Below, piece by piece: positions 33,442-44,645 of a stretch of DNA of 64,000 bases. Positions within the stretch are counted from its first letter, which is position 1. Each line of letters opens with the position of its first letter. Below the pieces are notes generated by a model. That model saw only the letters and a program-made list of their open reading frames with translations, was not told the DNA's origin and did not search any database. Source of the stretch: Toxonevra muliebris (taxonomy: Eukaryota; Arthropoda; Insecta; Diptera; Pallopteridae); the NCBI GenBank assembly GCA_963691655.1, contig OY829328.1, positions 75,582,400 to 75,646,399 of the forward strand, written 5' to 3'. A program made the position numbers and the translations under genes.

Positions 33442-34735
33442 CTAACCACTATTTATGAACTCGTAGACCTTTTTTGGTAAGCCTTCCATTAGAGATTTGA
33501 TAGTTGTTTCAGACACCTTTTTGGAACAGTTTGCCCATCTCCTTTTAAAATCGAATCTTCGATATTTTGGGGCACCTTTTTTGTGCTCTTTAAGTTTCTA
33601 GTCACAAGAGCCCAATATCTCTCCACTGGACTTAGCTCCGGACAATTTGGGGGATTGGCCTCTCTTGGTACAAAAACTATGTTATTACTTTGGTACCACT
33701 CCAGAGCTTTCTTGCCGTAGTGACATGATGCCAAATCAGGCCAAAAATATGTGAACACATTGTGCTCTCTTATGAAAGAAAGAAGTCTTTTTTTTCAAAC
33801 ATTCTTTGATGTATATTTCGGTATTTATAGAGCCCACTGTAACAAATGACTTGCTTTTTTACCGCCACTGCATATAGCTTGCCATACCAGGAATTTTTTT
33901 GGGAAATTTTGTCTGCTTTTGGATTCTAAATTGAGACGCTGAGAAGAAAAGTGGTATAACTTCTACGTTCAGAAAAAAGTGGAATAGTTTTACTTGAGAG
34001 CAAAAGCAAAACGAAATATGTTGAGAGCAAAAGTGAAACGAAAGATGTTCGGAGCGAAAACGAAATAAAAAACTATGCTTGCTGTGAGAGAATTGTTATA
34101 CCACTTTTGCTCTTACTTTTAAGGCGTTTTATTTTCACTCTAAACCGTATTACTTATGCCATTCTTGCACTGACATTCTAAATTATTTCACTTTTGCTCT
34201 TAAATAAATTTTAGCCCGCTTTTCCTCTCAGCCCATCAATTGTTCTGCGACACTTCCTCGAGCTCGAGTATCAGCAACATAAAAATTTTGACCCGGAAGC
34301 TGCGTAAAATCTGCAATATTTTTATATGCAATTCGATTTTAATTTCCGAGCCCTACTTTTGGCGTCTAAATTTTTTGCAGCATTCCTGTCTGGAACTTTT
34401 TGGACTTTGTATGTTTTCAAACCTGCATTGGCTTTAACTTTTCGCACCAAATAGTCAGGGCACTGGGCTAACCGGGTAGCTTTTCTACCAGATGTGTTTG
34501 GAGATCTTTTCAATATGCTTTCTATTTTCTTGGCTTTCCCAATATCATGTGGTCCTTGTTTTCTTCCCGAACCAGGTTTCCTATCGATGCTCAAATTCTC
34601 CTGAAATTGTTTAATAACATTGGAAGCACTTTGAAGGCAGACCTTCAATTCTTTGGTCAATTTTTTGTAGGACCAATTTGGATTTTTCTGAAAATGTTTA
34701 ATAATTTTAAGACGTACTTCTTTTTCTTCACTCAT
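33442..34735 (-). pseudogene. broken DD37E transposase (copy B)
   Basis: Starts at the ATG complementary to 34733-34735. The N-terminal part is intact for about 137 residues: HTH (NWSYKKLTKELKVCLQSASN), GSGRKQGPHDIGKAKK, a second HTH-like region, and RARKLKSNCI. A deletion of about 40 bp relative to copy A then removes MDDETY with the first Asp. The foldback interrupts the core. The C-terminal part (33489-33758) reads FTYFWPDLASCHYGKK and later PELSPVERYWAL: 37 residues separate the second Asp from the Glu, hence DD37E as in the ITmD37E lineage described from mosquitoes. It ends near SGG-stop at 33442. Inactive. Confidence 0.9.
33930..34240. repeat. foldback element nested in copy B
   Basis: Ends ATTGAGACGCTGAGAAG and, on the other strand, ATTGATGGGCTGAGAGG. 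Same interior motif as the other family members. Inserted at the same transposase position as in copy A. Confidence 0.8.
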
Positions 34736-34933
34736 TTTGATCAAACTCACAATAAATCAATATGTTTGTCATTAAAAATAACAACTGACATTTTTTTCAA
34801 AGATAACTAGATCAAAGAAATTTTTAAATTTTACACCCAAAAAAAATTATTAGGTAAAACGTGTGTTGAGATTTTTTCAATCTCACTCCTTAGGTTATCT
34901 AATGACTTTTTCCTAAAAGGCCAATACATACAG

Positions 34934-35061
34934 CCCTATTCTAAATATTACCGAAATTAAATCCCGAGAAAATGTGTTTCCTTTCCACGTATTCCTATAG
35001 GAAAAGAGGGGAAAAGAAACAATTTTTCCGAGGATTTCATTTGGGATTATTTAGAATAGGG
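34934..35061. repeat. 128-bp palindromic MITE
   Basis: CCCTATTCTAAATATTACCG at the left and the complement CCCTATTCTAAATAATCCC at the right. Arms continue through AAATCCCGAG/AAATCCTCGG. No clear target duplication was seen, so the superfamily is open. Confidence 0.65.
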
Positions 35062-36082
35062 AAGAATATATATTTTTAAGCTGCTGATTTCGATTTTGGT
35101 ATTAAGTTTTTTGAAGGAATCATAAATGGGGTCCTAATAGTGTGCATTATGGGTCCTCGAACAGTATTTTGGAAATGCTTATAGCGTTCTCAACGAAATT
35201 TTACATTGAGAAAGAAACCAAAGATCTCTAATTTTTGGTTTATATTTAGTAGACTCATATTTCGAAGAGGTCTAATAGAGGATCCTGAGTAATAATTTGA
35301 AAACGCGCTGTGTAATTTAGTGAAATTTTGCATGGTTGCAAGTTTAATTTGATTTTAAAGTACAATGCTTTCTCACTTACTAAATTTTTGATACACTAAG
35401 CACCCACAGTAAATCAATTTATCAAAATTTTCAAATCCATAGAGCAACGAATTAAAACAAAAAACAATGAAATATTTCAATGCTGCAATGTTTTTTCTTT
35501 TTTTTTTTTGTAATTGAATACAATTTTTCCTTTCTCTCTATTGCAAAAATGATAAATGATTTTTCAAGCAAACCAAAATTTAACTATGAACGCTTTCAAT
35601 ATTATCTGAAGTAATATAAAAAAGAGATGAGATAAACTAGAGCGAGAGAAATAATAGTACAAAAAAAAATAAAATAAAAAATCCTGTACCAAAAAATGCT
35701 CTTCCTCAATGCACCATTTGCGCTCACATTGCAATTATAGCGAGATTTACGTATTTTTCGTTTTTATTTTTTTTCTTCTATATATCAATATACGTGAAAT
35801 GGAAAAAGTAGGTAAGTTTATATAGCACAATCGATAGATGTCATTTTTATTATTTATGACTGTAAAAGAAATATAAAAAAAAAACAGTTGGCGTAAAAAT
35901 TCAATAAAAAATTTAACATTGAATAAAGAACCATAAAATGAAATGTGTGTATCAATTTTCATTTAGTTTTCAGTTTAATTTAGTTTAAAAAATTTTTGTT
36001 AAAATTTTTAATTTAAAATTTTTTTTTGTGCACATAAGAAAAAATCAATACAGCCGCTGCTCATATTGCTTCGTTGCTGTCT
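35062..36082. other. AT-rich non-coding DNA
   Basis: Nothing recognised. Contains a poly-T (about 35497-35510). Confidence 0.45.
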
Positions 36083-36090
36083 GTACAACG

Positions 36091-37710
36091 CAGCGATGCC
36101 AACTTGCGGGGAATTCCCCGATTTGCGGGGAATTTGACTTCGAGCGGGGAATCGGGGAATGAGCTGTTTTTTTGCTGGGAATTTGAAACCGTTCAGCTTT
36201 AAGTTAATAAAGTCTGTAGAATATTTTTTGTCAAATTTTATGTAATGTAAATCGTTTAACTTTTGCAATACTTCATATTTTAGGTCTTCTAACCTTCATC
36301 TCTTCTTAAGAGGGTCCTGCACTTTCTTGGTTTGGAGAAATCTATTTTTAAAAAAATGTGTAATTTGAAAGTATTATATTTCAACAGTATTTTGTAAAAA
36401 TTTCAGAGAGAAACTCGAAGTACTTTCATAGATATAGACGATTAAAGCGGCGAGAGTCAGTCGGACCAAGTCGCCCAGCCCTTCGACTTCCGTTTCGGCT
36501 GTTCAGAAAGGCTTAGCTATGCCTTCGTTTAGCACCCCTTCTGATTAATAATGCCGGACTGCGATTGCATCGGTCACAGATCTGTGCGTTATGCAGATGC
36601 GCCTCTCGGTCGTATTGGGCGGGAAGAAGGTCCGTTGGGATTCGTCGATATATTTAAAAACCGATAGCCAAAACTTTGAACTTGAACCCGTTCTTCTCAA
36701 AACAAGGTTTTTGCCATTGGCATTGGTAGGATCTAAAAGTTAAATATGTTTTTCTACACAAAAATGATCCCAAAAAAAGTTTGGTTAATTTTTTGTTCAA
36801 TTTGCAACGTTGTACTTTCGAAAAAAGTCCAATTTCTGAGAAAACTAATTTTGGCTGTCAGCCATTTCGTGAATTATCGGTCAAACAAAATAATAGTAGT
36901 ATGTCCTAAGACCATAGTCATAATTTTTCTAAGGGTTTTTTAGACCTTTCAGTGTGCCGCTACAAAAAAAATCTTGTATACAATTTTACATAATTTTTCT
37001 TATATTTAAAGTCTTTAAATATACGTAGTAATGCGATATATCGTCCCCGTTTTGGGCTCAAACTTACACTAAGTTTTGCCTTATTGGGTAGTAGTTACCA
37101 CACTAAATTTGAGCGCGATCAGTCTAAAATTCGCCGAGTTGGAGGGCGGTAGAATTTATACATTTTGGTCAAACATCCTCTGTTTTGGATCCATGTAACT
37201 AATCGCCTATTGCATTTGGAAATTTTTATCGAACATGTTTTTTATTTAATCTTTCGAAAAATGAAAAAAAAATCTTCAAAATTCAAAATGTGACATTTTT
37301 TTTTTTTCAAAATCAAAAATAGTTTTGACTTTTTTTTTTAAAAGGAAACATTTTTTGTTTTTATTTGGTTCAAAAGAAAGCCCATTTATTTTCCTTTGAG
37401 AACTTTGAGTGTTTATCTATCAAAATGAAAGTCGAGTAACTACATCGGATTCATGTAAGCTCAATCGATTTTAAGAGTGGATTCCCTTGAGATGAAATCT
37501 TCCATGTGTCAACAGAGTTCCGGAGTCAGAAAGTACCTTACTATTAACCTACCAGTTCTGGACCGCATTAAAATAACATTAACCTTGATCAATTTTAAAC
37601 GTGTTTCGCGGTTATAATATAAAATTATACTGGTGCGGGGAATTTGATTGAAAATCGGGGAATTTCTCGCGGGCTATCGGGAAGGCAGAAAAAATGAGTT
37701 GACATCCCTG
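36091..37710. mobile_element. hAT element 3 (1.62 kb)
   Basis: Perfect 8-bp target duplication GTACAACG (36083-36090 and 37711-37718). The ends are CAGCGATGCCAACTTGCGG and, inverted, CAGGGATGTCAACTC. Repeated GCGGGGAATT motifs lie just inside both ends (36105-36160 and 37635-37680), as expected of subterminal transposase-binding repeats. No transposase motif was recognised. A GC-richer block at about 36445-36640 is of unknown origin. Confidence 0.93.
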
Positions 37711-37924
37711 GTACAACGACTGATTGGAAGAGCGTAAGAATGCGTGTGATGAATGCACTGCTCAAATGAAATGATAGCTGACCTATGCTCTAGAGCAGTG
37801 TGGGCCAAAGAGTAGCCCCTCGTGCACAAGAGCATAGAAAATTTAACAGATACACCGCTTATGTCCATAGAAAGAGTGCCCAGTTGATCATTATGTATGT
37901 ATAGGTCATCACTGCAGTAATGGT

Positions 37925-38141
37925 CCATACACATTGACGACAGCAGCTACACGAATACACGACTACGAAATTCTGCCGGCTACGACTGTCGCCGTGTAGT
38001 CAGCTACTAAACAGAAATTGGAAATAGATAGAAATAAATTGGCTACAGCAACAATTGTGGTCGGTGGTCATGTGGACGTGTCGTGTAGTCGTTATAATTT
38101 GACAGGTGTAGTCGTGTAGCTACCGTCGTCAATGTGTATGG
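37925..38141. mobile_element. 217-bp MITE
   Basis: CCATACACATTGACGACAGC at the left and CCATACACATTGACGACGGT on the minus strand at the right. The arms continue through AGCTACACGA and CGACTACAC. A target duplication is not clear, so the superfamily is undecided. Confidence 0.75.
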
Positions 38142-38439
38142 TGCGTAAATGGTCATAATTTTGAGATATGTCCTTGAGAATGTGAAAGTTTAATATGTGT
38201 ACATATTTTTGATGAGATCCAGGAAATGAAAGACAGAGGGAATTTTTTTTTCTTTTGTACGTTGGAAGGTGAAAACCTTACCGTAGAACTCCTATTCTTA
38301 TCTGGTTATGTCGGATTCCTACCGACTAAAACCACCTTCATCTCGTTTATTCCACCCCGCGGGACTACCGTTAAGTATTACTTCGCGAGGAGAAAAAGTT
38401 TCAAACCCCACTTCTTTCATCTGAGCTTTTCTCCTGCGA

Positions 38440-39192
38440 ATTCTCGATTCTTCTAAGCTCTACCATAACCAATGTGTCCATATTCCATATTTCCTTAGAT
38501 TTTAGCATATGACTAACGATTCTTTCCGACGTAATAGTGTCATCAACAGCACTGTTTCGCACGGCTCGTAATGACGTAAAACGTGTGCAATCAAAGAACA
38601 TCATATTCTCTGCCTGGTCTGCAGTGATCACAAGTATCGTTATTTTCGTGGCCGAATCTATGTAAGTACGTCTTGAAGCACCCGTGTCCGCTGAGCATCT
38701 GTATCAGGTAGAAGTTCACCTCGCCATTTATCCTGGTCAGCCAGTCAGTGAGGTTTGGAATGAGTTTTTGTGCCCATCTTTCATTTTTCGCTTGATTTCA
38801 GCGACTCTGCCATTCACCGATTATAACGCATTTCATATTTACGCGTTGTTCTTGACTCTGCACCTGATGTGTTTCTTATTGCATGGTTCTTTTGCTACAA
38901 AATCTAGCGGGTATAATTCGGCTATGGCAAGCGCGGCCTCTTCGAAAACCGTAAGAATCGCGCAGCATTTCCTTAGCGCGCAGAGTCAATATGTCGAGAT
39001 TATTCCGCGTACATATGACTTCAGTTTTAACGCTTCAATCCACATTGCTCCGTAAAGTATTATTGATTTAACAACTCCTGCCAATAGTTGTCTTCGTCGT
39101 TGTCTGGGATCTCTGTTGCATCTGCTGCTTTTTGATATGGATACTCTAGATCTACTCAGCCTCTCCTTTATTGCATAGGAAAGGTTTGCCAA
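38440..39192 (-). pseudogene. R1-type non-LTR retrotransposon remnant
   Basis: Minus-strand readings match the end of R1-clade RT proteins in order: RDPRQRRRQLLAGVVKSI then ILYGAMW (39000-39120), a GEVNFYL-QMLSGHGCFKTY-like stretch (about 38660-38735), and MMFFDCTRF (about 38590-38620). Several frameshifts and stops separate the pieces. No 5' part, tail or target duplication was identified. It sits next to other retroelement debris and a 12-bp array. Confidence 0.75.
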
Positions 39193-39349
39193 AGGTTTTG
39201 AGTCTATATCTTGCTAAAGCTAGTTAAAGTTTGAGACTTTCGATCTCCTGTCGTGTCGATGTCGTGACAACTACAGCAGAAATCATTTTGAGTGATACCC
39301 ATTATCGCTGCATGCGAGCCAATCACTCAGTGTCCCATATAAACTTTTG

Positions 39350-40230
39350 CACAGAAATTTGGTCTAAATTTGAAGTCTGATTTAAATTTTTCGTTTGAAT
39401 TTTAATCTAACTTAGTCTAAATTTTGTACCGCTTTTTACCTGAGATTTGGTTAAACTTTGGTTTGAATTCTGGGCTATTTTTGGTCAGACTTTTGAAAGG
39501 AAATTTGGTTTGAATTTGGTCAGAAATCTGATTTTAATTTTGATATAATTTTTGGTCTGAATTTTTATCCTAATTTGGTCTAAATTTTGGTCTGCATTTG
39601 AACTGAGATTTTGTTGCCCTTCGGTGTAAATTTTCATCCGAATGCTAGTGTGAGATTGAGGTCTAACTTTGGTCTAAATTAGGTCTGAACTCTGAGCTAC
39701 TTTTGGTCTGACTTTTGAACAGAAATTTGGTTTGAATTTGGTCTGAAATCTGGTTTAAATTTTGGTATAATTTTTGGTCTGAATTTTCATCCTAATTTGG
39801 TCTAAATTTTGATCTGCATTTGAACAGAGATTTTATCACCCTTCGGTGTAAATTTTCATCTGAATACCTGACTTTTGTCGAAATTTTAAACTGTTTTTAA
39901 AATGACATTAAATTTGTAAATTTTGGTCTGAATGTTACTCTGAGGTTTGGTCTACCTTTGGTCAGAGTTCTGGACTAATTTTGGTCTGACTTCTGAACAG
40001 AAATTTGATATGAAATCTGGTCTGAACTTTGATTTTAGTTTTAGTCCGAATTCAGTCATGTGTTTGATCCGAATTCTGGTTTTAGTTTTGAACGATATTA
40101 GTCTTAAATTGTAGATGATTTTCGGTTTGTTTTTTGGTCTGAAATTGGTTTGAAATTAGTCTGAAATTAGTCTGAAATTGTCTGAATTTAGTCTGATTTT
40201 TAGTCTTAGTTGTAATGAGAATTATGGTCT
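39350..40230 (+). repeat. 12-bp-unit satellite array 2 (GGT orientation)
   Basis: TTTGGTCTGAATTTTTATCC-like and AAATTTGGTTTGAATTTGGT-like units every 11-13 bp. A block of about 240 bp (about 39520-39640 and 39740-39870) is repeated with TTTGGTATAATTTTTGGTCTGAA broken by changes. Same family as array 1. Confidence 0.88.
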
Positions 40231-40231
40231 A

Positions 40232-40735
40232 AAGTTTGAGAGCTTATATTGAGGCCACATTGTTTTTGATGTAGCGCCAGCTGTTAAGCCTCTGCATCTG
40301 AAGTCATATTGTTGAAAAAAGTACGTGAAAATGTTTCTCTTAACGAAATTTGAGGGAGATAGAACCTGTTCGGACTGAAAGATGTTCAGCGAAGAACCAT
40401 GTCTAGCCAGAGCATCGACATTCTCATTTCCGCTAATGTTCCAATGTCCACATACCCAAATGATAGTTAAATTAATGTGATCAACCACTTTTTTTTATTT
40501 TGAAATAATTGAGGTTAGGGCTTTGATCAGGGATTGGCTATCAGAAAGAATTGCTATATTTTTTCCCTTCAGTACATTGTTCAAAATTGCCCTATTAGCT
40601 TGTAAAATAGCGAATACTTCCACCTGAAACACTCTAGAAGAGTCTGGCAAACGGAAAAAACTAGAAAGGTCTAGAAAATGCGAGAAAACATCAGCGCCCA
40701 CTCCACAGTTCAAAAATGTAATCACAATCGTTTAC
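40232..40735 (-). pseudogene. RNase H domain remnant of a non-LTR retrotransposon
   Basis: Two minus-strand frames, joined by a frameshift near 40495, give RNase H landmarks in order: RLPDSSRVFQVEVFAILQAN (Glu of the active site), ILSDSQSLIKAL (Asp), then LTIIWVCGHWNISGNENVDA and LARHGS (terminal His/Asp motif). This arrangement occurs in I-type and related elements that carry a C-terminal RNase H. The fragment adjoins array 2. No termini are visible. Confidence 0.88.
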
Positions 40736-40837
40736 TAGTGACCGATCAACCTAATCGTGTCTTGTAGGAATTAAAATTTTCAAGTTTGAATCACCAAAAC
40801 AAAAAAATGCGAAACTCCTGTAAAATTTTGCAATTGT

Positions 40838-41173
40838 TAGATACCACGTTTTAAGACGACCTCGATAGCCTAGTGGATAGTGCACTAGACTTTCATCTGG
40901 GGGGTTCGGGTTCGATTCCCGTCTTCGTCTGGTGGTTAATTTTCATTACTTTCTTACATTCACTATCAATATGAAGTGTATGAGAATTATAAGATAGTGT
41001 ACAAGTACACACCTTGGTTGGTAAAGGCAAAGCCGATAAAAAATTGCCACACCGCCGTTCGGAATCGGCGTTAAACTGTATGTCTAACTATGTGGTATCA
41101 CAATGGGTCGTTCAAGCCTAAGTGTGTCTCTCGACAGCCACTCCAACCTAACCTAACCTAGATACCACGTTTT
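40838..41173 (+). repeat. target-site duplications of the SINE
   Basis: TAGATACCACGTTTT at 40838-40852 and again at 41159-41173, a perfect 15-bp direct repeat (the first TA on the right may belong to the tail). Confidence 0.95.
40853..41158 (+). mobile_element. complete tRNA-derived SINE
   Basis: A 306-bp insertion with a tRNA-like head: A box TAGCCTAGTGG (40866-40876) and B box GGTTCGATTCC (40909-40919), together the internal pol III promoter. A tRNA-unrelated body follows, and then a 3' tail of CCTAA repeats (41143-41158). Perfect 15-bp flanking duplications prove retrotransposition. SINEs are non-autonomous and borrow a partner LINE's reverse transcriptase. The tail differs from that of the LINE at 32517, so that family is not obviously the partner. 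Confidence 0.95.
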
Positions 41174-42872
41174 GACTGCAATGACCAAAAAAAAATTTAA
41201 ATATGGCAATTCCATACCTCAACTGTGCCGCTCAGATATTAAAATTCCGTTATCTCAGTAAAAGAGAATGCAGTCTAACAATCTCAATTTGAGAGCGCAA
41301 AAAAACTTCATATGAAAAAAAAGAGAAGAGAGCGAATCCGCCATTATTGTTGTATTTCAAATATTTGCTACTCTCCCAATCGAATTCTCGCATGTCAGTT
41401 TTTTTTCTCCAGCCGAGTTTATTCATTCGGGGACTCTCATCACATACTCAACTACTTCTAATCAAAAGAAATTTTCAGAGTCAGATTTTCTCAGTCAGGT
41501 TTACTCAATCGGACTTCTTCAACCAGATTTTACTGCTCTATTTTCACAGTAACAGTTTGATTTCACATTATTCAGTTCTATAATAATATTAATTCACATT
41601 TTCCCCTTCTCTGAAAAACCTTCAATGTCAACAGCAGCATCAATTGAATCATTCCCAAATGCTTCACTATGAAAAATTCAACTATTTCAAGTGAATAGAA
41701 ATTTAAAGAATTTACAACTGATTTTTTTAGTTAGTTATCAACAAAAATTTCAATTTCCAATCTAACATTAAACTAAAGACAACTGCAAAAACAACATAAA
41801 TACATACACGAGAACACATACCAGGATATTTAATCGATTTTAAAATTTTAAGTGCCCACATAAATCTTTTGATTGACTTTTATTTCTTGTTGTAAATGTA
41901 TGTAAGTATGTGTGTATGTATGTATGAATGTATGTGTATGTATGTGTGAATGTAATTTTAATAGTGCTAGTGCAATAAACTTTTAAACTAATCGCATTTT
42001 GTGTTTAAATATAAATTTTATTTGTGAAAATCTTCAACTGCATTCAGCTGAAAAATTATTTTCATCGTTTTCAAATTACGTACATATTGAAAAATTTGAG
42101 GTTATGTCTGTGTGTGTGTAGTGTGTAAATACCACAAAAGATTTATACGCTTTATATGGCATTGGACAGACAGGTTATTTTATTTATCGATTTTATTGGT
42201 ATTTCAATGAAATAATATTTTAAAGTTAATTTACGTACAAGTAACTTATGGATTTACATATGTAGTCACAAACAGAATATAAATTCCATTTAAAATATTT
42301 ACAAAATTTATTTATGATTTTTATGCTAGGTTCTTAATGCTGAAATTATTTCGTTTTAACATTTAAATTTTAATTGTAACAAAATATCATAAAAATTTGT
42401 GAAAAGCATAAAACCTTTTTATATTAAGGGGGTAGTCTACCCGAGATGGTGCGTTGTAAATGAAAAGCTTTTCAATATTTTTATTCGAGGTTTTTTCGAG
42501 GAAGTTTTTCTACAGGTTTTGAACAATAATTTTCGTTTTTAATGTTAAAAATATCTTTTTTATTAATGGTTCATTCGACACCTCGAAGTTGAGCCTGCCG
42601 AAAATAGTTGCTCCATGGTTGACATGATATCTCCGGTTTAAATATTCTGAAACACAAAATGTAACCCATTTTGTAATCGTGAGACTTCCTGCTATCGCCT
42701 CGTCTAGGGAATAAAAAAAACAATTTTAATTTTCTTCAATTTAAATCCCTCTAGTTCAAAAATCTGTTCATTGGTTATGTATGCATTAAAGGTGCAGTTG
42801 GATGTGTACCAAACTGGCATACTTTATATGAATTTTCTTTCCTTAAATAAATATCCATTAATTATATTTACT
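41174..42872. other. AT-rich non-coding DNA with microsatellites
   Basis: A TATG run (about 41895-41945) and short GT runs. A diverged hairpin at 41255-41345. No gene is recognised. Confidence 0.45.
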
Positions 42873-43376
42873 TACTAGCTGACCCGGCAGACTTTGTTCT
42901 GCACTTTCTACGAAGAAGCGCGAAAATTGAAGTTTATTTGAATAAAGAAGAATGAAGTTCCTTGTTGTTTAAAATTAAACATTGATAATGACAATTCAAG
43001 CTTAAAGGATGTACATTGAATTTGGAAAAAAATTTAAAATTTAAATTTAGATTTAAAAATGAGGCATCAAAATTCGCATTTTTAAAACTATTTAATTTGC
43101 AGAAGAATATCAAAGACCATTCTAGAATTATTATTTAAAAATATGGATCCATTTGCTATTTATTATAAAAATAGAATTTATTATAGAATTTGTTACAGCG
43201 CCACCTATTGGATTTCGACATAGTTGGTAGATTCTTGAGATATTTCATGAATTAGTAGAAATAATAGTAAAAAAAGGAATAGGCAAAGTAAAAGAAAATA
43301 CTAATGAAAAAAACAGTAGTGGAATATAGCAGTAGAAATAGTAGTTGAAAACGTGTAGTAAAAGGAGTAGAAAATA

Positions 43377-44645
43377 TTGGGAGTATGAATGTACAAACTC
43401 GTATTTTTTCGTAATTTAGACATTTATTGTAAAAAAGTGATTATAAATGTATTCTTTAAAGTTTTGTCCATCGTTAGCCACAACCTTTTCCCATCTTTCT
43501 GATAGCATATGGACTCTGCGTCGAAAGAACTCCTCATCTTTTAAGGCTATCCACAAATCGACCCATTTTTTGAGTTCTTCGAAAGAACAGGAAGTGCTGT
43601 TCAGCCAGGCCATGTGTCATCGATCGGAACAAGTGGTAATCAGAAAAAGCAATGTCTGGAGAATACGGCGGGTAGGGTAGCACTTCCCATTTCAGCGTTT
43701 CCAAGTATATTTTTACTTGCCTTGCAACATGCGGCCGAGCATTGTCGTGTTGAAGAATAACTTTGTCGTGTCTATTCTCATATTCTGGCCTCTTATCCTT
43801 TAATGCTCGCCTCAAACGCATCAATTGTAGTCGGTAGCGGTCGCCAGTGATCGTTTCATTCGGTTTCAACTGCTCATAATACACGACACCTTTCATATCC
43901 CACCAAATACACAGCATGAGCTTGGATCCATAGATGTTCGGCTTTGCCGTTGATGTTGATGCATGTCCGGGCGGTCCCCATGATTTTTTACGCTTTGGGT
44001 TATCGTAACGTATCCACTTTTCATCGCCAGTCACAATACGATGCAGAAACCATTTTCTTTTCTGTCGTTCAATCAGCAGTTCACATGTGAAAAATCGCCG
44101 TTCGATGTCTCTCGGCTTCAATTCGTACGGCACCCAATTTCTTTGCTTTTGAATCATTCCCAATTCTTTTAAGCGTTTAGAAATGGTTGATTGATCAACT
44201 CCTAAAGATTCTGCAAGTTCTTGTTGCGTTTTACGTGAATCTTCTTCGAGTAATGCCTTCAATTCTTCATCTTCGAACTTTTTCGGGCCGCCTGAACGTT
44301 CCCTGTCTTCAACATCAAAATCACCACTTTTGAAACGGGCATACCACACCTGAAACATTCTAACGTCTATAGCACAGTCAGGATAAGCTTCAGTGAGTAA
44401 ACGATGTGCTTCAGTTTCGTTTTTCTTTAAATGGAAGAAGCAAATTAAAACTTCCCGCAAATGTTGTTTTGTTGGCACGAAATTCGACACTTTCAGCTAT
44501 AGTAAAACACTTTTGTAAAATTATGAAAATTATTTGACAGAACAATTCATATAGTATTTTTGGCGCTCTTCAATGTCAAAAAAATGGCGCGTATGATAGA
44601 TATGAAGCTAGTCACAATTACGAGTTTATACATTCATACTCCCAA
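43377..44645 (-). mobile_element. mariner element, copy 1 (nearly intact)
   Basis: 1269 bp between TA duplications (43375-43376 and 44646-44647). TIRs TTGGGAGTATGAATGTA and the inverted partner, matching over about 30 bp, including AAACTCGTATTTTT-like sequence. Encodes a mariner transposase that is open except for one frameshift. The length is typical for mariners (about 1.3 kb). The family relative at 63090 shares TIRs. Confidence 0.97.
43416..44490 (-). pseudogene. mariner DD34D transposase with one frameshift
   Basis: From the ATG complementary to 44488-44490 the frame runs 318 residues. It has an N-terminal HTH (CFFHLKKNETEAHRLLTEAY), a second HTH (TQQELAESLGVDQSTISKRL), the WVPYEL linker motif, and catalytic Asp in IVTGDEKW, Asp in LQHDNARPH and Asp in AFSDYHLF, 34 residues apart (DD34D). 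A one-base insertion at about 43584-43590 (AGAACAGG against AGACCGG in copy 2) shifts the frame after GLAEQHF. The proper C-terminus (SFEELKKWVDLWIALKDEEF and on) continues in the next frame to 43416. Only this lesion is obvious, so the copy is young or was recently active; subfamily unassigned. Confidence 0.95.

Larger units (their letters stand above)
33309..34890 (-). mobile_element. Tc1/mariner (ITm, DD37E-type) element, copy B
   Basis: 1.58 kb, TA at 33307-33308 and 34891-34892. Same TIRs as copy A (AGGAGTGAGATCGAAAAAAT) but inverted in orientation. It carries a foldback insertion (33930-34240) at the same point in the transposase gene as copy A. It retains a longer N-terminal half than copy A but has lost the segment encoding the first catalytic Asp. 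Confidence 0.93.

Noticed and set aside
40853..40930. Functional tRNA gene at the SINE head
   Set aside because: Flanking target duplications and a tail show it is the 5' part of a SINE, not a free-standing tRNA gene.
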